Of a stretch of 64,000 nucleotides of DNA, positions 61,614 through 64,000 are shown in pieces. Under the pieces are notes generated by a model. The model was not told where the DNA came from, made no database searches, and saw only the letters and a list, made by a program, of their open reading frames with translations. Both the position numbers and the translations under genes were made by a program. This stretch comes from Streptomyces sp. CG1 (GTDB taxonomy: Bacteria; Actinomycetota; Actinomycetes; Streptomycetales; Streptomycetaceae): contig NZ_CP163518.1 in assembly GCF_041080625.1 (NCBI RefSeq), forward strand, positions 1,302,001-1,366,000, given 5' to 3'. Every line of letters starts with the position of its first letter. Positions within the stretch are counted from its first letter, which is position 1.

Positions 61614-61708
61614 CGATCAGAGAGGATGACACGCGAACGCAACCCTCGTTCGCGATCAAAGGCTTCGACAACCTGGGTCGCGTCGCCTCCAGTTGGTGGT
61701 CTCGGGTT

Positions 61709-62461
61709 TCAGAGGGTGAGTTGTTTGGTGATCCTCAGGAGTTCGGCTTCGTGGAGGTTCCGATCCGTGGTGTTCACGATGATTGTGTAGGTCCCGTTCG
61801 TCCATGTCACGGTGTTATTGGAGTCCGGGGAGAGCCCACCGACCCACCCATGGATAGACTCTGGAATGCCTGCGGCACTCACTGTGAGTTTTCCGGCGAT
61901 TTGCGTGATGCTCAGAGACGCCTTGTCCGAGGCGCGGTGGTAGAAACGGGTCCAGGCGGGGCCCGAGCTCTGGGTCCGGATGAATGGTGGCAGCAGGTCA
62001 TGCTGGCTGGAGTCGCTCCACTGCACGTGAGTGGCCGGTGAATAGCCAGGCGGGAGATATCGTGGGTTGGCCAGCCGCTTCTGGTCGAAGGGGGCAATGG
62101 TCCAGCCGTTCCCGGCGTCTACCAGACGTCGTGTCCCTAGCGGTGACTGCAGCGTCGTGGTGATCTGCTCGTCGATCCTGTTGCACTGAGGACGGAGATC
62201 GACATCGCTTTCCTGCAGTTCCAAGGTGACGGAATCGCGGGATTCGCTCGCCACCAGGCGGGGCGAGTCCTGCTGGCATGGGGCCCGGCTGTTCAGGGTG
62301 GTGATGGTGCGGCCGTCACCACTCACCAGTACCTCACCCAAGGCCCCCTCCCCATGCCTGCGGTCCTTCATGATCGATACAGTGACGGCAATGGCGAGAG
62401 CAGCCCCTACGGCAACGGCCAACATAATGAGTAGCGTGCGGTGGCGCCTTTTCGGGTTCAC
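61709..62461 (-). CDS. Membrane-anchored protein of unknown function
   Basis: GTG 62461, with GGAG eight bases upstream, gives 250 aa. A basic N-terminus and a membrane helix (about 9-29, LLIMLAVAVGAALAIAVTVSI) are followed by an extracytoplasmic domain without known motif; Cys at about 57 and 87 may pair. The start overlaps the stop of the preceding small gene (GTGA), so it is the fourth gene of a tight operon. No function can be assigned. Confidence 0.65.
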   Translation of the reverse strand: MNPKRRHRTLLIMLAVAVGAALAIAVTVSIMKDRRHGEGALGEVLVSGDGRTITTLNSRAPCQQDSPRLVASESRDSVTLELQESDVDLRPQCNRIDEQITTTLQSPLGTRRLVDAGNGWTIAPFDQKRLANPRYLPPGYSPATHVQWSDSSQHDLLPPFIRTQSSGPAWTRFYHRASDKASLSITQIAGKLTVSAAGIPESIHGWVGGLSPDSNNTVTWTNGTYTIIVNTTDRNLHEAELLRITKQLTL

Positions 62462-62694
62462 GGTCGTGCTCCAAGGTGGGCGAGCCAGCTCCCTGGCTTC
62501 ATTCGATAGGTCGTGTAGCCATCGGGGTGACACCCCCTCATCTTGTACTCTCCGCCCCATAGCTTCGGGGCCACCGCTGGGCCGTCCTGGGCGTACCACG
62601 GCCGACAGAGAACGACGGCCCGGCGGTCCCTTCTGCCCGACCTGATGCCCTGCCCGAGTCTGGCGGCAGAATCCTGCTGGCACAGGGCTGCCAT
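62458..62694 (-). CDS. Small unknown protein
   Basis: This 78-aa frame starts at ATG 62694, directly overlapping the stop of the upstream gene (TGATG), and ends overlapping the next start (GTGA). Trp, Tyr and Gly residues cluster in the second half (PWYAQDG, KLWGGEYKMRGCHPDGY). It has no signal or membrane helix. The exact end-to-end overlaps on both sides are the main support for it being a gene. Confidence 0.5.
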   Translation of the reverse strand: MAALCQQDSAARLGQGIRSGRRDRRAVVLCRPWYAQDGPAVAPKLWGGEYKMRGCHPDGYTTYRMKPGSWLAHLGARP

Positions 62695-63038
62695 CACCCA
62701 GCCGGGGGTTCTACGGCGACGACCTGAATCCGGTCACCGAATTTTGCGCCTAGCTCGCGCTTGGCCCGCTCCAGGTCGCCGTTAACACCGACCTCCACGA
62801 CCCCACGGGTGAATGCGAGCTCATCCCCTCCGCTGCTGACTCTGATGATGCGGTAACCGGTGGTGCTTCCTACAAGTGGCACCAGGTGGTCGTGCGTGGC
62901 CCGCATCTCTTTCCTGGACCGCGGTGCGTTCTGGAGATCGACGTGCACACCGAGCCCGAGCCCGGACAGGGCAGCATCGAAGCGGGAGTCCGTTCTGCGG
63001 TAGACGATGAGGCGGTCACCGGCAGTGTCTACCTCCAC
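62694..63038 (-). CDS. Small unknown protein, perhaps the C-terminal part of a split lipoprotein
   Basis: GTG 63038 gives 114 aa beginning VEVDTAGDRLIVYRRTD. It overlaps the upstream lipoprotein frame by 10 bp. A -1 shift at GGGG (63037-63040) would join the two as FPDTYTG-VEVDTAGDRL, which reads like one continuous protein. Either a base was lost in the G run or the two are translated separately. No known domain is visible. Confidence 0.55.
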   Translation of the reverse strand: MEVDTAGDRLIVYRRTDSRFDAALSGLGLGVHVDLQNAPRSRKEMRATHDHLVPLVGSTTGYRIIRVSSGGDELAFTRGVVEVGVNGDLERAKRELGAKFGDRIQVVAVEPPAG

Positions 63039-63328
63039 CCCGTATAGGTGTCCGGGAACGAACTCCCCAGTTGTTCGATCGAGTCCGCGGCCCGGTGGAG
63101 TGCCGCCTCGTTAGCTGGCCCGGATTTACCCATGGAGGGGTGGGCGACGGGGCTCGAGCCAGTAGACGGGGTGCCGGTCCGCGGAAGTTCGGACGGTGTG
63201 GCGGACACCATGCCCGCGGATGGGCCGACGGACTGCCGACTATGCTGCCCGCAGGCAGCCGTGAGCAGGACAGCCGTCGCGGCCAGACCTATTCCGATCG
63301 CGCGCACGGACGCATGGGTGTGTGGCAT
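63029..63328 (-). CDS. Small lipoprotein
   Basis: This 99-aa protein has a lipoprotein signal: hydrophobic GIGLAATAVLLTAAC with the lipobox LTAAC and Cys26. A Ser/Pro/Thr-rich stretch (27-70) and a short helix (LHRAADSIEQLGS) follow, and the frame stops soon after. It is the first gene of the four-gene operon and would be anchored on the outer face of the membrane. It may be the N-terminal part of a protein whose remainder is the next frame. Confidence 0.65.
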   Translation of the reverse strand: MPHTHASVRAIGIGLAATAVLLTAACGQHSRQSVGPSAGMVSATPSELPRTGTPSTGSSPVAHPSMGKSGPANEAALHRAADSIEQLGSSFPDTYTGWR

Positions 63329-64000
63329 GGGCGGGCCCTTACTTCAACAGGTCAGGGAATAGCTGATTGACGCCGGGAGTTGTGGGATGTCACCGCGCTT
63401 CCGGAGGCACCCGGATCGATGGCGAGGCGAAGATTTCGGCGATCGTACCCTTCGGCCCATCTGCTGGTCGCACGCTCCTCATCCGTCAAGGTGGCCAAAA
63501 GCCCCAACTCGGGGCGGGGAGGCGCCGACACGGTCGAGCAGAGCAGCGGTGACGACAGACCCCCGCAATGATCCACCGCGATCAGTGCACATACCTTGAT
63601 CGCCCGCGCCACGAACGCTACCGGCATAAAGCAGCTCCGCGCCCTCACAGCTTCAACGAGAGCGAATCATCCGCGGGTGGGGATCCCCGGGAACGGCCGG
63701 CTCCATGCGAATAGCGGCGTTTCTGACCCGCCGCATCGCGTCCGCCGTGACCCATGGTGCCAGCGATTACCTATCGACTCAGCTCCACGTTGGAGTAGCC
63801 CTCTTGCCTTCGCCCTCGCCGAGCGGCGAGGCGGTGCTGATGCATCCCAGCCCGCCAAGGTCAGCAAGTAGGGGACGAGTAGGACGATGAGTTCGGCCAG
63901 GGTACGAGCAGATTGATCACCACGGCAGTTTCTTCCAACTGGCCGATGTCCGCATCTAAGTCTCTGGTTCACGGCGGTAATTAGCCAGCAAGCCGCTATG
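63329..64000. other. Right end of window, no convincing gene in 670 bp
   Basis: Several short frames exist on both strands but none combines a good start with recognisable sequence. One minus-strand frame (63667-63972) has a hydrophobic stretch LAELIVLLVPYLLTLAG near its start region and could be a small membrane protein or a remnant. The region presumably contains the promoter of the lipoprotein operon. Confidence 0.4.

Noticed and set aside
1..64000. tRNA or rRNA genes and integrase/att sites
   Set aside because: I looked for cloverleaf-like ends, CCA tails and integrase motifs and saw none; the 92-bp direct repeat is the only site-like sequence, and no integrase accompanies it.

Overview
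The window is GC-rich DNA with GTG/TTG starts, many ATGA/GTGA start-stop overlaps, SUKH, mycosin and Rhs genes and LAxTG-type sorting signals. It is almost certainly a Streptomyces or close actinomycete chromosome, in an accessory region built from mobile and competition-related modules. Names below rest on motifs and remembered families, because no search could be run.

Left part (1-15.2 kb, + strand): after the 3' end of an Ig-like protein and a small membrane/coiled-coil protein comes a siphovirus-type tail module. It holds a tail tube protein, a tail assembly chaperone with a canonical -1 slippery heptamer, a 1667-aa tape measure, a distal tail protein, three baseplate or fibre proteins, and a protein with a carbohydrate-binding domain joined to a GH6 (cellulase-type) domain. 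No head, portal or terminase gene is visible. The matching lysis cassette (coiled-coil membrane protein, PGRP amidase, holin-like protein) lies at 31.8-33.4 kb.

Between tail and lysis genes (15.3-29.9 kb, all - strand) lie two RiPP pathways in tandem. The first is a lassomycin-type lasso peptide system: precursor, cyclase, RRE, protease, ABC exporter and O-methyltransferase. Its precursor is in one uninterrupted frame with a LuxR-type HTH domain. The second is a class I lanthipeptide system: seven-Cys precursor, LanB, LanC, LanT, a small membrane protein and a secreted S37-type prolyl aminopeptidase. Next to it is a 1385-bp IS5-family element with perfect 19-bp ends and a TTA target duplication. 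It carries a DUF6228-like passenger gene beside a frameshifted transposase.

Middle part (34.2-55.8 kb): a direct repeat (the 3' part of an anti-sigma-type ATPase gene plus downstream sequence) flanks about 20.5 kb of competition genes. These are a decaying array of SUKH immunity genes, two unrecognised genes translationally coupled to a 3368-aa Rhs protein with a deaminase-like tip, a mycosin-like protease with a BMP-like partner, a secreted transglycosylase/amidase with bulb-lectin repeats, and a small secreted DUF3761-like protein.

Right part (55.8-64 kb): a truncated GH16 gene, a sortase-type surface protein, a streptogrisin-type protease, remnants of IS1634 and ISAs1 transposases and of an acyl-CoA synthetase, and a tight operon of small membrane or lipoproteins of unknown role. 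Together the window reads as an antagonism island: a tail particle, two peptide antibiotics and a polymorphic toxin, assembled by repeated insertion and recombination.
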